A DNA stretch of 64,000 nt from Lactobacillus isalae. GTDB lineage: Bacteria > Bacillota > Bacilli > Lactobacillales > Lactobacillaceae. A program made the translations under genes and the position numbers. The notes under the pieces are model-generated. The model was not told where the DNA came from, searched no databases, and was given only the letters and a program-made list of their open reading frames with translations. Shown piece after piece: positions 63,302 through 64,000 of this stretch (the stretch's first letter is position 1; every line of letters starts with the position of its first letter). The stretch lies in contig NZ_OX443569.1 of the NCBI RefSeq assembly GCF_947539375.1, forward strand, positions 310,001 through 374,000, in the 5' to 3' direction.

Positions 63302-63315
63302 TGTAAGCGCTAAAC
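63302..63315. promoter_or_regulatory. cre-like site before the ROK gene
   Basis: TGTAAGCGCTAAAC carries the central AAGCGCT core of cre sites with two mismatches at the 3' end, 20 bp before the ROK start. Confidence 0.5.
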
Positions 63316-63334
63316 ATTAGAAGAAAGGATAATA

Positions 63335-64000
63335 ATGAAAAAGAATTATTTGAGCATTGATATTGGTGGAACTAACGTAAAATATGCAGAACTTGATAAT
63401 GCAGGAAATATTCTTGAACAAGGCAAAATCAAGACATCACATAATAAAGAACAATTTTTAAAAAATATTGATCAGATTGTAGATAAATATGTCAGGAAGG
63501 GGGTTAAAGGATTAGCTTTTTGTGCGCCAGGAAAAATCGCTCATACTAAAATTCATTTTGGTGGAGCACTTCCTTTTCTTGATGGAATTGATTTTGCGGA
63601 AAGGTATAAAAAATATGGTCTACCAGTTGCAGTAATTAATGATGGTAAAGCTAGCGCCTTAGCAGAGAACTGGCTTGGTAGCTTGAAAGATATGAAAAAT
63701 TGTGCTGCGATTACTTTAGGTACTGGAGTTGGCGGAGGAATAATTGTTAACGGTCAACTTTTAAACGGGGCGCACTTTCAAGCAGGTGAATTAAGTTTCT
63801 TGCAGCTTAATATGAAAGAACCAGGATTTGACGGATTTGCTGGTGGTTATGCTTCGGCTGTACAAATGATCAAGAATGTTAATAAAGCAATTGAGAATGA
63901 TGATGAAACTGATGGGTTAGCTGCCTTTGATGCAATTAATAATGAAGATAAAAATGCGAAGAATATTTTTGATGAGTATTGTAAGAGAATTGCTGCTATT
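63335..64000 (+). CDS. ROK-family sugar kinase (cut by window end)
   Basis: 222 codons are visible with no stop. GAAAGGATAAT precedes ATG 63335. ATP-binding SIDIGGTNVKYAEL at the start, AFCAPGKI near 60, sugar-binding VINDGKASALAEN near 100 and ITLGTGVGGGIIVNG near 127 are ROK motifs. The expected E-x-G-H region is replaced here by HFQAGELSFL. The CxCGxxGC zinc motif is not in the visible part. Likely a glucokinase or beta-glucoside kinase of the adjacent beta-glucoside cluster. Confidence 0.9.
   Translation, partial: MKKNYLSIDIGGTNVKYAELDNAGNILEQGKIKTSHNKEQFLKNIDQIVDKYVRKGVKGLAFCAPGKIAHTKIHFGGALPFLDGIDFAERYKKYGLPVAVINDGKASALAENWLGSLKDMKNCAAITLGTGVGGGIIVNGQLLNGAHFQAGELSFLQLNMKEPGFDGFAGGYASAVQMIKNVNKAIENDDETDGLAAFDAINNEDKNAKNIFDEYCKRIAAI

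Overview
The window is AT-rich, low-GC Gram-positive DNA. Gene content points to a host-associated Lactobacillus of the gasseri/johnsonii group: xylulose-5-phosphate/fructose-6-phosphate phosphoketolase, PepX, PepN, a PepC/PepE/PepG-type cysteine aminopeptidase, cellobiose-type PTS permeases, a T-box-controlled OppA lipoprotein, an IS30 element and an Fst-family type I toxin. The genus-level call is an inference from gene families and composition; no rRNA is present.

Layout. 1-4.9 kb: a complete candidate ribosomally made peptide locus. It holds the 3' end of an Rgg-like regulator, an 8-codon ORF with a near-perfect ribosome binding site (a possible leaderless pheromone), a class III lanthipeptide synthetase that is split (lyase-kinase protein, then a separate zinc-less cyclase-like protein), an unlisted 42-aa precursor peptide at 3101-3229 whose leader carries the class III leader motif, a hairpin, and an ABC exporter. 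4.9-8 kb: nucleoside hydrolase with its GntR regulator, an orphan bacteriocin-immunity-like gene and a frameshifted DeoR regulator. 8-39 kb: mostly housekeeping and physiology (phosphoketolase, nitroreductase, CNNM/CorC protein, Hpt, amino acid permease, a degenerate GH25 protein, DEAD-box helicase, PTS EIIC, tRNA-Arg(CCT), UDP-GlcNAc epimerase, GtrA, flavodoxin, Map, YihY, GalU, an OpuC/EgtU-like transporter, OsmC, a small alarmone synthetase with a two-component system, two zinc-ribbon membrane proteins, PepX, PepN and a HAD phosphatase).

39.4-43.2 kb: tRNA-Arg(TCT), whose 3' end is repeated 488 bp downstream. Between the two copies lies a small element whose clearest content is a complete Fst-type type I toxin-antitoxin. 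Next come glmS with repeats over its promoter and an HTH/VbhA-like antitoxin overlapping a Fic-domain toxin. 43-52.4 kb: acyltransferase, a second nitroreductase, a multidrug MFS pump with a DUF4811-like partner and a divergent MerR regulator, the T-box/OppA unit, a PNPOx-like protein and the cysteine peptidase.

52.4-64 kb: a regulator-rich accessory stretch with three related TetR-type genes in a row (one without a DNA-binding domain, one intact, one frameshifted). A sortase operon faces them, and its promoter region repeats the same TGTTTAC-type motif seen near the TetR genes. Then follow an IS30 copy with a nonsense mutation, an ABC/LytTR/DUF3021 operon whose ribosome binding site lies inside a long hairpin, and a beta-glucoside PTS cluster (GH1, RpiR, EIIC, ROK kinase cut by the window end) with cre-like sites.

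The strongest candidate for an undescribed system is the first 4.9 kb: a split class III lanthipeptide pathway, possibly under cell-density control by a leaderless 8-residue peptide and its Rgg partner.
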